Positions 55,339 to 63,682 of a stretch of DNA of 64,000 nt are shown here, piece by piece. Below the pieces are notes generated by a model. It saw nothing but the letters and a program-made list of their open reading frames with translations, did not search any database and had not been told where the DNA came from. The translations under genes and the position numbers were made by a program. Numbering within the stretch: the stretch's first letter is position 1; each line of letters starts with the position of its first letter. Source of the stretch: Allomuricauda sp. (GTDB lineage Bacteria > Bacteroidota > Bacteroidia > Flavobacteriales > Flavobacteriaceae); the NCBI GenBank assembly GCA_017795045.1, contig CP051244.1, forward strand, positions 3,653,115-3,717,114, read 5' to 3'.

Positions 55339-56964
55339 CTATGCCAACATGGTCACAGGGTTTTCCAAATAAGCCCTCAAGGTTTGAAGGAATTGGGCCC
55401 CAGTAGCTCCGTCCACGGTTCTGTGGTCGCAGGCCAAAGTGATCTTCATGGTACTTCCCGCTACAATCTCCCCATTCTTCACGACGGGTTTGTCCACAAT
55501 GGCCCCAACGGATAAGATGGCCGAATTGGGCTGGTTGATGATAGAGGTAAATTCCAATATTCCGAACATTCCCAAGTTGGAAACGGTAAAGGTGCTCCCT
55601 TCCATTTCATCGGGCTTGATCTTCTTGTTACGGGCCCTTCCTGCCAAATCTTTTACGGCAACCCCCAATTGGGTCAATGAAAGCTGATCGGCAAACTTGA
55701 TCACGGGCACTACAAGACCTTCATCCACCGCTACGGCTACCCCCATATGTACATGGTGTTTGTAAACCGTGGTATCCCCATTCCATGAGGTATTTACCTG
55801 GGGATGTTTTTTCAAGGCCATGGCACAGGCTTTTAATACCATATCGTTGAACGACACTTTGGTGTCGGGTAGATTGTTGATTTGTGCACGTGATGCCTTG
55901 GCATTGTCCATATCCACCTCAATGGTAAGGTAGTAATGTGGTGCAGAGAATTTGGACTCGCCCAAACGCTTGGCTATTACCTTACGCATGGTTGAATTTT
56001 TCACTTCCTCCATACTTTCCTCGCCAACGGGCAAACTTATGGGTGCAACAGGTGTGGATGTTTCAGCTGCTTTTTCAACAGCAGGCGCGGCTGTTTTTGA
56101 AGGTTGATAGTTTTCCACATCCTTCTTCACAATTCTTCCGCCATCACCGGAACCTTTTACCTGGGCTAGATCAATTCCTTTGTCCCCTGCTATTTTCTTG
56201 GCCAATGGAGAAGCAAAAATACGCTGTCCGTTTGGCGTGGCAACCACCTCTTCTTTTGTGGCTTCCTCTGCTTTTGGTTGTTCTTGTTGGGCTTCAGCTT
56301 TTGGGGCACTGGCAGTGGTACCTCCACCGGATTGTGCTTTCAATACCGCATCCACATCGGTTCCTTCTGGACCTATAACGGCCAAAAGTGAATCAACCGG
56401 GGCTCCTTCCCCTTCTTGGATACCAATATGCAACAGAGTTCCAGAGTAAAAAGACTCAAACTCCATGGTAGCCTTATCGGTTTCGATTTCGGCCAAGATA
56501 TCACCTTCTTCCACGGTGTCGCCCACCTTCTTCAACCAACTGGCCACGGTTCCTTCCTCCATGGTATCACTCAATCGAGGCATGGTAATGATCTCAACGC
56601 CTTCTGGCAGGGCCGCAGGCTCGCTTACCGTTTGAGCAGGTGCAGATGCCTCAGCTTGGGCTTCAGGAGCTGCTTTTTCTTCTTGTGGAGCGGCACCTCC
56701 ATTGAGCAGGGCAGAAATGTCCTCACCCTCTTCTCCAATAATGGCCAAAAGTGAATCAACCGGTGCACCATCCCCTTCTTCAATCCCAATATGGAGCAGG
56801 GTTCCTTCATGAAAGGATTCAAATTCCATGGTGGCCTTATCTGTTTCTATTTCGGCCAAAATATCGCCTTCTTCCACTTTGTCGCCTACTTTCTTGAGCC
56901 ACTTTGCCACAGTACCTTCCTCCATGGTATCACTCAATCTGGGCATGTTGATTACTTCTGCCAT
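55339..56964 (-). CDS. pdhC: Pyruvate dehydrogenase E2, dihydrolipoamide acetyltransferase
   Basis: 541 residues. Two lipoyl domains with lipoyl-Lys K43 and K164 (both in ETDKATME), Ala/Pro/Glu-rich linkers, an E1/E3-binding domain (about 255-290, FASPLAKKIAGDKGIDL) and the catalytic domain ending in HRTVDGA (H514, D518). It transfers the acetyl group from E1 to CoA. It lies 4 bp after pdhA. The two lipoyl segments explain the long direct repeat in this DNA. Confidence 0.97.
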   Translation of the reverse strand: MAEVINMPRLSDTMEEGTVAKWLKKVGDKVEEGDILAEIETDKATMEFESFHEGTLLHIGIEEGDGAPVDSLLAIIGEEGEDISALLNGGAAPQEEKAAPEAQAEASAPAQTVSEPAALPEGVEIITMPRLSDTMEEGTVASWLKKVGDTVEEGDILAEIETDKATMEFESFYSGTLLHIGIQEGEGAPVDSLLAVIGPEGTDVDAVLKAQSGGGTTASAPKAEAQQEQPKAEEATKEEVVATPNGQRIFASPLAKKIAGDKGIDLAQVKGSGDGGRIVKKDVENYQPSKTAAPAVEKAAETSTPVAPISLPVGEESMEEVKNSTMRKVIAKRLGESKFSAPHYYLTIEVDMDNAKASRAQINNLPDTKVSFNDMVLKACAMALKKHPQVNTSWNGDTTVYKHHVHMGVAVAVDEGLVVPVIKFADQLSLTQLGVAVKDLAGRARNKKIKPDEMEGSTFTVSNLGMFGILEFTSIINQPNSAILSVGAIVDKPVVKNGEIVAGSTMKITLACDHRTVDGATGAQFLQTLRAYLENPVTMLA

Positions 56965-56968
56965 CTAC

Positions 56969-57967
56969 TTATAATTTATGTTGTAAAAATGGATAGTCTT
57001 CTTGTTCGTAAACCATATCGTACAATTGCTCTTTGGGTGGGAAATCTGATTCCTCCGCGAATTTCTCACATTCGGAAACCAAATTCTTCACTCTCTTGTC
57101 AATTGCCTTGATCTCATCCTCAGTGGCATATCCTTTTTCAAGAATAACGTCCTTTACCTGGGTTATGGGATCAATTTTTTTGTATTCTTCTACCTCTTCC
57201 TTGGTTCTGTAATGTTGTGCATCCGACATGGAATGTCCACGATAACGATACGTTTTCATTTCCAAGAAAGTAGGGCCTCCTCCTGTCCTGGCACGTTCCA
57301 CTGCTTTGTCCACTTCCTTGGCCACAATGGAAGGATCCATTCCGTCTACAGGACCGCAGGGCATTTCATAGCCCAATCCCAGTTTCCAGATTTCAGTGGA
57401 ATGCGAGGTTCTGGCCACAGAAGTTCCCATGGCATAACCATTGTTTTCACAGATGAAAACTACGGGCAACTGCCATAACATGGCCAAGTTGAATGCTTCG
57501 TGCAAGGAACCTTGACGTACAGCACCATCCCCCATGTAACACAAAGTGACGGAGTCCCTATTAAAATATTTATCGCCAAAGGCCAATCCAGCTCCCAAAG
57601 GAATCTGACCACCAACAATTCCATGCCCACCATAGAACCGGTGTTCCTTGGAGAAAATGTGCATGGACCCCCCCATACCTTTGGAGGTTCCGGTTACTTT
57701 TCCGTATAGCTCCGCCATAACACGTCTTGGATCTACGCCCATACCTATGGGTTGAACGTGGTTACGATACGCGGTGATCATTCTGTCCTTGGTAAGGTCC
57801 ATAGCGTGTAAGGACCCAGCCAAAACGGCTTCCTGCCCATTGTACAAATGAAGGAATCCGCGAACTTTTTGCTGGATATATACAGCGGCCAATTTGTCCT
57901 CGAACTTTCTCCAGAACAACATGTCCTCATACCATTTCAAGTAAACTTCTTTGGTGATTTTTTTCAT
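56969..57967 (-). CDS. pdhA: Pyruvate dehydrogenase E1 component, alpha subunit
   Basis: 332 residues from ATG 57967 (MKKITKEVYLKWYEDML). The thiamine diphosphate motif runs from GDGAVRQGSLHEAFN to CENNGYA, and HGIVGGQIPLGAGLAFG and YRYRGHSMSDAQ are the family's landmark stretches. It decarboxylates pyruvate together with a separate beta subunit, whose gene is not in the window. Confidence 0.97.
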   Translation of the reverse strand: MKKITKEVYLKWYEDMLFWRKFEDKLAAVYIQQKVRGFLHLYNGQEAVLAGSLHAMDLTKDRMITAYRNHVQPIGMGVDPRRVMAELYGKVTGTSKGMGGSMHIFSKEHRFYGGHGIVGGQIPLGAGLAFGDKYFNRDSVTLCYMGDGAVRQGSLHEAFNLAMLWQLPVVFICENNGYAMGTSVARTSHSTEIWKLGLGYEMPCGPVDGMDPSIVAKEVDKAVERARTGGGPTFLEMKTYRYRGHSMSDAQHYRTKEEVEEYKKIDPITQVKDVILEKGYATEDEIKAIDKRVKNLVSECEKFAEESDFPPKEQLYDMVYEQEDYPFLQHKL

Positions 57968-58048
57968 CAACGATACAATTATGTGAAATTCCCCTGTGGT
58001 GGGGAGGAGCAAAAATACATATATATCTGTTTTGGAAAAAGTATTGGT

Positions 58049-58540
58049 TTAAGAATCGCTCAAAAATGAGCTATTGAAGGCCAACGGCAAAATATCTGCC
58101 ATGGAAGTACATTTATAAACTGGGCCTTTTTCCGCCTTCATCAAAAGGGTTATGGGCGATTTTTGTTTTTGTTCGTATTCCATGATGGACTGTCTGCAAT
58201 TGCCACATGGGGCAGCAGGCATTTGAAGTACATGGTCTTGGGATGCAGCACTGATGGCCACTGCTTTAAGGGCCACTCCGGGATATCTAGCCCCAGCCTG
58301 GAACACCGCCACACGCTCTGCACACAGACCTGATGGATAGGAAGCATTTTCCTGGTTGTTCCCTATGACCACTTCCCCGTTTTCCAACAAAACAGCCGCT
58401 CCCACTTTAAACCTTGAGTACGGCGCATAGGCATTTTCTCGGGCCTGTTCAGCCATGTGCAACAATTTTTGTTCGTTTTGTGACAACTCGGCAGTGTCCT
58501 CAAAAACCAAAAGTTCAAATCCTATCTGTGCTTTTTTCAT
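58049..58540 (-). CDS. cdd: Cytidine deaminase
   Basis: 163 residues, the homotetrameric type. Zinc site C73 and E75 (CAERVAVF) with C112 and C115 (PCGNCRQ); APYSRFKVGAA at 39-49 is the substrate-binding signature. It deaminates cytidine and deoxycytidine for pyrimidine salvage. Same strand as pdhA, 81 bp upstream of it. Confidence 0.95.
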   Translation of the reverse strand: MKKAQIGFELLVFEDTAELSQNEQKLLHMAEQARENAYAPYSRFKVGAAVLLENGEVVIGNNQENASYPSGLCAERVAVFQAGARYPGVALKAVAISAASQDHVLQMPAAPCGNCRQSIMEYEQKQKSPITLLMKAEKGPVYKCTSMADILPLAFNSSFLSDS

Positions 58541-58564
58541 ATTGATCCATAGGTGTTTCCCAAA

Positions 58565-58600
58565 AATAAGAAAACCTGTCCATGGACAGGTTTTTCTTCT
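58565..58600 (-). terminator. Terminator-like hairpin after porV
   Basis: A perfect 24-bp palindrome (58571-58594) with the core CCTGTCCATGGACAGG. It has T-runs on both strands, so it can end the porV transcript on the minus strand. Confidence 0.8.
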
Positions 58601-58617
58601 ATGTTATGTATTGTTGA

Positions 58618-59763
58618 TCAATCATTATAAAACTCTTCCCCAAAATTAAAGGTAAGCGAGAACCGCAATGTGTTTTCCAAAGGGTTCTTCACTTGGGAGG
58701 TGGAGAACAAATATGATAAATCTATTTGTGCTGTTTTAAACTTGAATCCGGCCCCCAACGTAAAAAACTTTCTGGAGCCCTTTTCTTGGCTTTCATTAAA
58801 ATATCCACTTCGGAGCATAAAAGTTTCTCTAAATCGGTACTCAGCCCCCAGTGCCCAGGTAATTTCCTTGAGCTCTTCGCTAAAACCATCAGGAGCATCC
58901 CCAAAGGATTCAAAAATCCCACTGAAGAAACTAATATTCTGATATTCGTCATTATCCTCTGCGGTAATGACACCGTCCCCATTGAAATCCCTAGGAGTGG
59001 GCACCAACAGTTTGTTGAACTCTGTGTTCAATGCCAATACATTGTCCTGGTCGAAAATAAAATCGAACCCTCCCCCGAATTTAAGATTGGTGGGCAAAAA
59101 GTTTTCCTGACCGCCTTCATCATATTGAAGGGAACCTCCTATATTGGATATATTGAATCCACCTCTCCAGCGTCCATCGAAACTTTCATAGGCAATTTCC
59201 CTGGAACGGAAAAAACCGGAAACATCGACTGCAAAGGCATTGGCCGCCCGGGAATCTTGCGTACCATCCTGAAACCTGAGATTGGAGCTTATGAACCTCC
59301 CCCCCACGGCCATGGAAAACGTCTGACTGAGTTTCAGGGAATAGGACCCATCAATGGCAAATTCATTGGGCTTTACCAAGGTTGGGTTCTCATCTATGGT
59401 TTGCCTGAGCTCTATTTCCCCCAATCCAAAATATCTTATACTGAAGGCAAAGGCACTTCGCTCATTAAGTTTATTGTATAAATTGGCGTTCAAAAGGGAT
59501 ACGTCGTTGACGATGCTTTCCAAATAAGGGGTATAACTGATTCCCACACCTGTTTTTTGGGTCGCAAATGCGTACTTGGCAGGGTTCCATTGTTGTGAAT
59601 AGGCATCTACTGATGTGGCCACACCCATATCTCCCATACCCGATGCGCGAGCATCCGCAGCTATGGTCAAAAATGGAACGGCCGTAGTGATTACCCTTTC
59701 TTGCTGTGCTTTCACACATGGGGCCATAGCAAGCAACACTACCACTATAAGTAACTTTTTCAT
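58618..59763 (-). CDS. porV: Type IX secretion outer membrane protein PorV (LptO)
   Basis: 381 residues with a signal peptide (about 19). The mature start ERVITTAVPFLTIAADARASGMGDMG is the PorV signature, and the rest has the alternating strands of a FadL-like barrel ending SLTFNFGEEFYND. PorV shuttles cargo proteins from the SprA translocon to the attachment complex of the type IX secretion system. Normally porU lies between porV and gldJ; here it does not. Confidence 0.93.
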   Translation of the reverse strand: MKKLLIVVVLLAMAPCVKAQQERVITTAVPFLTIAADARASGMGDMGVATSVDAYSQQWNPAKYAFATQKTGVGISYTPYLESIVNDVSLLNANLYNKLNERSAFAFSIRYFGLGEIELRQTIDENPTLVKPNEFAIDGSYSLKLSQTFSMAVGGRFISSNLRFQDGTQDSRAANAFAVDVSGFFRSREIAYESFDGRWRGGFNISNIGGSLQYDEGGQENFLPTNLKFGGGFDFIFDQDNVLALNTEFNKLLVPTPRDFNGDGVITAEDNDEYQNISFFSGIFESFGDAPDGFSEELKEITWALGAEYRFRETFMLRSGYFNESQEKGSRKFFTLGAGFKFKTAQIDLSYLFSTSQVKNPLENTLRFSLTFNFGEEFYND

Positions 59764-60147
59764 TCTTGTCTTTTAATGCTTAGAAAAGATTTGAGATTTC
59801 CAGCTATTAACATATTACATGTGTAAACGGGTTTTTGACCAAATTCGTGTGATCGTACCCGCTTTTTTTACTTGAACGTTCCACTAAAAGTATACATTAA
59901 AGTATTATTAAAGGTCTATGATTGGACAAAACCGTTAAAACTCGGTGGTATCCATACTATTTTGGCAGTGCATGCGTTAAAAAAGTGTAGCAAAGGTGAA
60001 CAACGCCTTTGTCACAATTATTTTAAGAGCGCAAAATATTATGGCAAAAACATCGTTTTAAGCCATTGTAAGGATTAAAATAATCAAAACCAGTTGAAGT
60101 AGCTGAAGGCAAAAAGCCTTAATTTTTAAAGTACTCAAGCCCAAATT
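59764..60147. other. Non-coding porV-gldJ intergenic region (384 bp), hairpins present
   Basis: No protein-coding gene is supported. It holds two hairpins: one at 59825-59869 (AAACGGGT / ACCCG(C)TTT with a run of T on the plus strand) and one at 60106-60125 (AAGGC / GCCTT followed by TAATTTTT), 22 bp before the gldJ ATG. It also carries the divergent promoters. The space where relatives carry porU is empty. Confidence 0.5.
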
Positions 60148-61803
60148 ATGAAAAAACACTTTATCAAAGTTGTACTTTCTTCCGCCGTTGTGATGGCAAG
60201 TTTTTCAAGTTGTAAAAACTCCTCATCCTCTTCAAAGAATGTATCCAGAGCCACGGGATGGAAAATAAATGCCAAGGAAGGAGGTTTTCAATACAATTCG
60301 GACTTCAAGGAGCAGGAAACTCCTCCGGGAACCGTATTCGTAGAAGGTGGAACCTTTACCAAAGGAAAGGTACAGGACGATATCATGCATGATTGGAACA
60401 ATACACCCACGCAACAGCACGTGCAATCGTTCTACATGGATGAAACCGAGGTGACCAATGTAATGTACCTCGAGTACTTGGATTATCTGAAAGCGGTATA
60501 CCCGCCGGACAATCCCAACTACGCCAACATCTATAAAGGGGCATTGCCCGATACCTTGGTCTGGAGAAACCGATTGGGCTTTAACGAGACCATGACCAAC
60601 AACTACCTAAGGCACCCGGCCTATGCCGAGTATCCTGTGGTTGGGGTAAACTGGGTACAGGCTTCCCAATATGCCGAGTGGAGGACCGATAGGGTCAACG
60701 AGGTCATGTTGGAACGAGAAGGCTATCTGGCCGAAGATGCCAAGTACAAGGTATTGAACGGTGATATAGGCGGTACGTTCAGCACAGAGGCTTACTTGAA
60801 CAATCCTGAATCCGTGTACGGTGGCGAAATAGACTCCTTGCAAGGAAAACAAAAACGTGATTCTATCAACGCCTTCGCCAAAAGAAGTAGCGGTGTGATC
60901 ATGCCCGAGTACAGGCTTCCCACCGAAACCGAATGGGAATATGCCGCACAGGCCCTTGTTGGGACCAGAGAGTACAATAACTACAGAGGTAGAAAAAAAT
61001 ATCCTTGGGAAGGAGACTACACCCGTAACGGTCAGCGTGTAGGTCGTGGAGACCAGTTGGCCAACTTTAAGCAAGGTAAAGGGGATTACGGCGGTATTGC
61101 CGGATGGTCCGATGACGGTGCCGATATCACCGCCCAAGTAAAATCATACAAACCCAACGATTTTGGTCTTTATGACATGGCCGGTAACGTAAGCGAGTGG
61201 GTTGCCGATGTATACCGTCCCATTGTGGATGACGAGATCAGCGACTTTAACTACTACCGTGGAAACGTGTTCATGAAAAAGGCCATTGGTGAGGATGGAA
61301 AAGTGGAGATCCTTGAGGACCAAATCGTATATGACACCTTACCTAATGGTAAAATCGTAGCCGTAAACCTTCCCGGAGAGATCAAGGAAGTACCGGTCGG
61401 CGAGGAAGAAACGTATCTAAGGACCAACTTTGACCATAGCGACAACCGTGGTTATCGTGATGGTGACCCAGGTTCTTCAAGATTCTTCCAAAGGTTCAGC
61501 GATGAATCCGATAACAGAAAAATGTACGATTCACCAAAGCATAAGGTAGAGCGTGATTCCACCGGAAACCTTATCCGTCAGTACGACACCTCCAACTACA
61601 GGACTTCATTGATCAATGATGAGGTACGGGTATACAAAGGAGGTTCGTGGAGAGACCGCGCTTTCTGGTTGGATCCCGCACAACGAAGATATTTGCCTCA
61701 ATATATGGCCACGGACGACATCGGATTCAGATGTGCCATGTCTAGGGTTGGATCTAAATCCAAGTCCAAGAACAAGAGTGTGAGGCACAAGAAAGCAAAA
61801 TAA
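60148..61803 (+). CDS. gldJ: Gliding motility lipoprotein GldJ
   Basis: 551 residues with lipobox-type SFSSC (Cys22). A formylglycine-generating-enzyme (SUMF1)-like fold from about 55: FVEGGTFTKG, MDETEVTNVMYLEYLDYL, YRLPTETEWEYAAQALVG, YDMAGNVSEWVADVY, and VRVYKGGSWRDRAFWLDPAQR. The large loops in the middle are typical of GldJ. It stabilises the gliding and type IX secretion apparatus in the cell envelope. The basic tail (KSKSKNKSVRHKKAK) is usual. Confidence 0.95.
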   Translation: MKKHFIKVVLSSAVVMASFSSCKNSSSSSKNVSRATGWKINAKEGGFQYNSDFKEQETPPGTVFVEGGTFTKGKVQDDIMHDWNNTPTQQHVQSFYMDETEVTNVMYLEYLDYLKAVYPPDNPNYANIYKGALPDTLVWRNRLGFNETMTNNYLRHPAYAEYPVVGVNWVQASQYAEWRTDRVNEVMLEREGYLAEDAKYKVLNGDIGGTFSTEAYLNNPESVYGGEIDSLQGKQKRDSINAFAKRSSGVIMPEYRLPTETEWEYAAQALVGTREYNNYRGRKKYPWEGDYTRNGQRVGRGDQLANFKQGKGDYGGIAGWSDDGADITAQVKSYKPNDFGLYDMAGNVSEWVADVYRPIVDDEISDFNYYRGNVFMKKAIGEDGKVEILEDQIVYDTLPNGKIVAVNLPGEIKEVPVGEEETYLRTNFDHSDNRGYRDGDPGSSRFFQRFSDESDNRKMYDSPKHKVERDSTGNLIRQYDTSNYRTSLINDEVRVYKGGSWRDRAFWLDPAQRRYLPQYMATDDIGFRCAMSRVGSKSKSKNKSVRHKKAK

Positions 61804-61822
61804 TAATAGCTAGAGTATTTTT

Positions 61823-61857
61823 AAAAGGCCCTGACGTTTAGTTGGGGCTTTTTTTTA
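61823..61857 (+). terminator. Terminator-like hairpin between gldJ and murF
   Basis: Stem AAAGGCCC / GGGGCTTT with one mismatch or bulge and a 12-nt loop, followed by a run of eight T. It is 20 bp after the gldJ stop. murF begins only 11 bp downstream, so some readthrough is likely. Confidence 0.65.
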
Positions 61858-61867
61858 TCTTCGATTT

Positions 61868-63142
61868 ATGACAATGAAACAGCTTCACGAGCTCTTTTTG
61901 GAGCATCCCGTTATCTGTACCGATACGCGAAAGATCACCAAAGACTGCCTGTTCTTCGCACTCAAGGGACCCAACTTCAATGGCAATGCCTTTGCCAAGG
62001 ATGCCTTGGAAAAAGGAGCCGCCTACGCCGTGATCGATGAAGAGGAATACAATGCCTCCGGCCAATATATCCTCTGCCAAAACGTACTGGAAACCCTCCA
62101 AGAACTGGCCCTGTACCACCGAAAGCAGAGCAAGGCCCGCATCATTGGGCTTACCGGGAGCAATGGCAAGACCACGACCAAGGAGCTCATCAATGCCGTG
62201 CTCTCCAAAACGTATAGGACCATTGCCACCCAAGGCAACCTGAACAACCATATTGGCGTGCCCCTCACCCTCTTGTCCATTACGGAGGATACAGAGATTG
62301 CCATTGTGGAAATGGGGGCCAACCACAAAAAAGAAATCGCTTTTTTGAGCAACATTGCCCAGCCAAATTTTGGCTATATCACCAATTTTGGAAAGGCCCA
62401 CCTTGAGGGTTTTGGCAGCGTAGAAGGCGTGATCGAGGGAAAAAGTGAGCTGTACGACCATTTAATGTCCCACGACAAGTACATTTTCATGAATGCCGAT
62501 GACCCCATACAGGCGGAAAAACTGGGCAGCTACGTAAAAAAAATGGGCTTTAGCACCGAGGACCACCAGTACTACAACATCCAATATGTGGGGGCCAACC
62601 CCTATGTGGTCTTGGAGGCCGAAGGCACCCGAATGGAGACCCAACTCATTGGAAAATATAATTTTCCCAACTGCTGTGCCGCCATTGTGATGGGCAAATA
62701 CTTTAATGTGCCGTTGGAGGACATCAAGGCGGCCTTGGAAGCCTACGCCCCGCAGAACAACCGTTCGCAGATCATGGAAAAGAACGGCTACCACATTATT
62801 TTGGATGCCTACAACGCCAACCCTACCAGCATGCGGGCAGCCTTGGAGAATTTTAACCTGATGGAGGCCAAAAATAAGGTGCTGATCATTGGGGATATGT
62901 TCGAGTTGGGCCAAACGGCCGCGGAAGAACACCAAGCCATTGCCGATCTGGCCGCCGGGTTGGATTTCGGCTCCGTGTATCTGGTGGGCGAAAACTTCTT
63001 TGGGACCACAACCACTTTGAACACCTATCGATCGTTTGATGATCTAAAGCAGCATCTAGCCAAAAACCCCTTGCCCAAGGGCACCTTGCTGATCAAGGGA
63101 TCACGGGGAATGGCCTTGGAACGGGTGTTGGAGTTGCTGTAA
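61868..63142 (+). CDS. murF: UDP-N-acetylmuramoyl-tripeptide--D-alanyl-D-alanine ligase MurF
   Basis: A 424-residue Mur ligase with all three domains. P-loop GSNGKTTT (97-104), NNHIGVPLTLL, EMGANHKKEI, ITNFGKAHLEGFG (metal His) and DAYNANPTSMRAALENF (C-terminal domain) are intact. It adds D-Ala-D-Ala to the UDP-MurNAc-tripeptide, the last cytoplasmic step of peptidoglycan precursor synthesis. It follows gldJ, a conserved order in Flavobacteriaceae. Confidence 0.96.
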   Translation: MTMKQLHELFLEHPVICTDTRKITKDCLFFALKGPNFNGNAFAKDALEKGAAYAVIDEEEYNASGQYILCQNVLETLQELALYHRKQSKARIIGLTGSNGKTTTKELINAVLSKTYRTIATQGNLNNHIGVPLTLLSITEDTEIAIVEMGANHKKEIAFLSNIAQPNFGYITNFGKAHLEGFGSVEGVIEGKSELYDHLMSHDKYIFMNADDPIQAEKLGSYVKKMGFSTEDHQYYNIQYVGANPYVVLEAEGTRMETQLIGKYNFPNCCAAIVMGKYFNVPLEDIKAALEAYAPQNNRSQIMEKNGYHIILDAYNANPTSMRAALENFNLMEAKNKVLIIGDMFELGQTAAEEHQAIADLAAGLDFGSVYLVGENFFGTTTTLNTYRSFDDLKQHLAKNPLPKGTLLIKGSRGMALERVLELL

Positions 63143-63216
63143 ACCTATCGTTGGTTGAACTTGGTAATATTCTTATTGGGATTAGTTTTATTTCTTCTGT
63201 CTGTCTAGATATACTT

Positions 63217-63609
63217 TCAAGAGAATTGTACAATTACATAAACTACACTTACCCAAAACAAAAGCCCAAGAAAAGCAGCTAAAATTCCCTGTCTATTTTT
63301 TCTTTCGAAACCCTCCCCGGAGTAAAAGATTCCTAGGTCCATAAAAATTAGACAAAGCGGCCATCCCAAAACTACTAACAACGCAATTTCCCAACGTGAG
63401 TAAAAAGCGGAAGATTTTATCTCTTTTATTCTCGACTTATATTTTTTCTTACTTTTTCGTCGATTATTTTGTGTGTCGATTGAAACACCTCTATTTATCA
63501 ATTCTGCCTGTGCTTGATTGAAAGCTTCCGGTTTCCATCCATCCTTATTTTCGATTATCTCGAAAAGCTCTTTATCACTTCTTTCTTTTATCGGAGGATT
63601 GAAATCCAT
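63217..63609 (-). CDS. Small membrane protein, hypothetical, possible cassette gene
   Basis: 130 residues. The soluble N-terminal part has an ERSDKELFEIIENKDGWKPE stretch and AELINRGVSI, a helix-rich pattern seen in assorted small bacterial proteins, followed by a Lys/Arg-rich linker and two membrane helices (about 73-92 and 106-127). AT-rich. It starts 18 bp after the attC-like hairpin on the same strand. Function unknown. Confidence 0.6.
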   Translation of the reverse strand: MDFNPPIKERSDKELFEIIENKDGWKPEAFNQAQAELINRGVSIDTQNNRRKSKKKYKSRIKEIKSSAFYSRWEIALLVVLGWPLCLIFMDLGIFYSGEGFERKNRQGILAAFLGLLFWVSVVYVIVQFS

Positions 63610-63626
63610 TTTTAAATCAAATTAAT

Positions 63627-63682
63627 GCCAACACTCTCGTATAACCGTCAGCTACAGTAATTGCGGTTATACATGGTTAGGC
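63627..63682 (-). repeat. Integron attC-like site
   Basis: On the minus strand: GCCTAAC (fits the R'' consensus RYYYAAC), then 9-bp perfect arms GTATAACCG / CGGTTATAC around a 16-nt loop, then GTTGGCA (R' consensus GTTRRRY, two mismatches). The outer boxes pair with one bulged T. The stop codon TAA of the gene at 63677 lies inside GCCTAAC, as in many gene cassettes. No integrase gene is visible in the window. Confidence 0.55.

Noticed and set aside
56460..56960. Long direct repeat inside pdhC
   Set aside because: Explained by the two tandem lipoyl domains of the E2 protein.
59872..60078. A 68-codon open frame in the porV-gldJ gap
   Set aside because: No recognisable protein features or ribosome binding site, and composition like non-coding DNA; not enough to call a gene.
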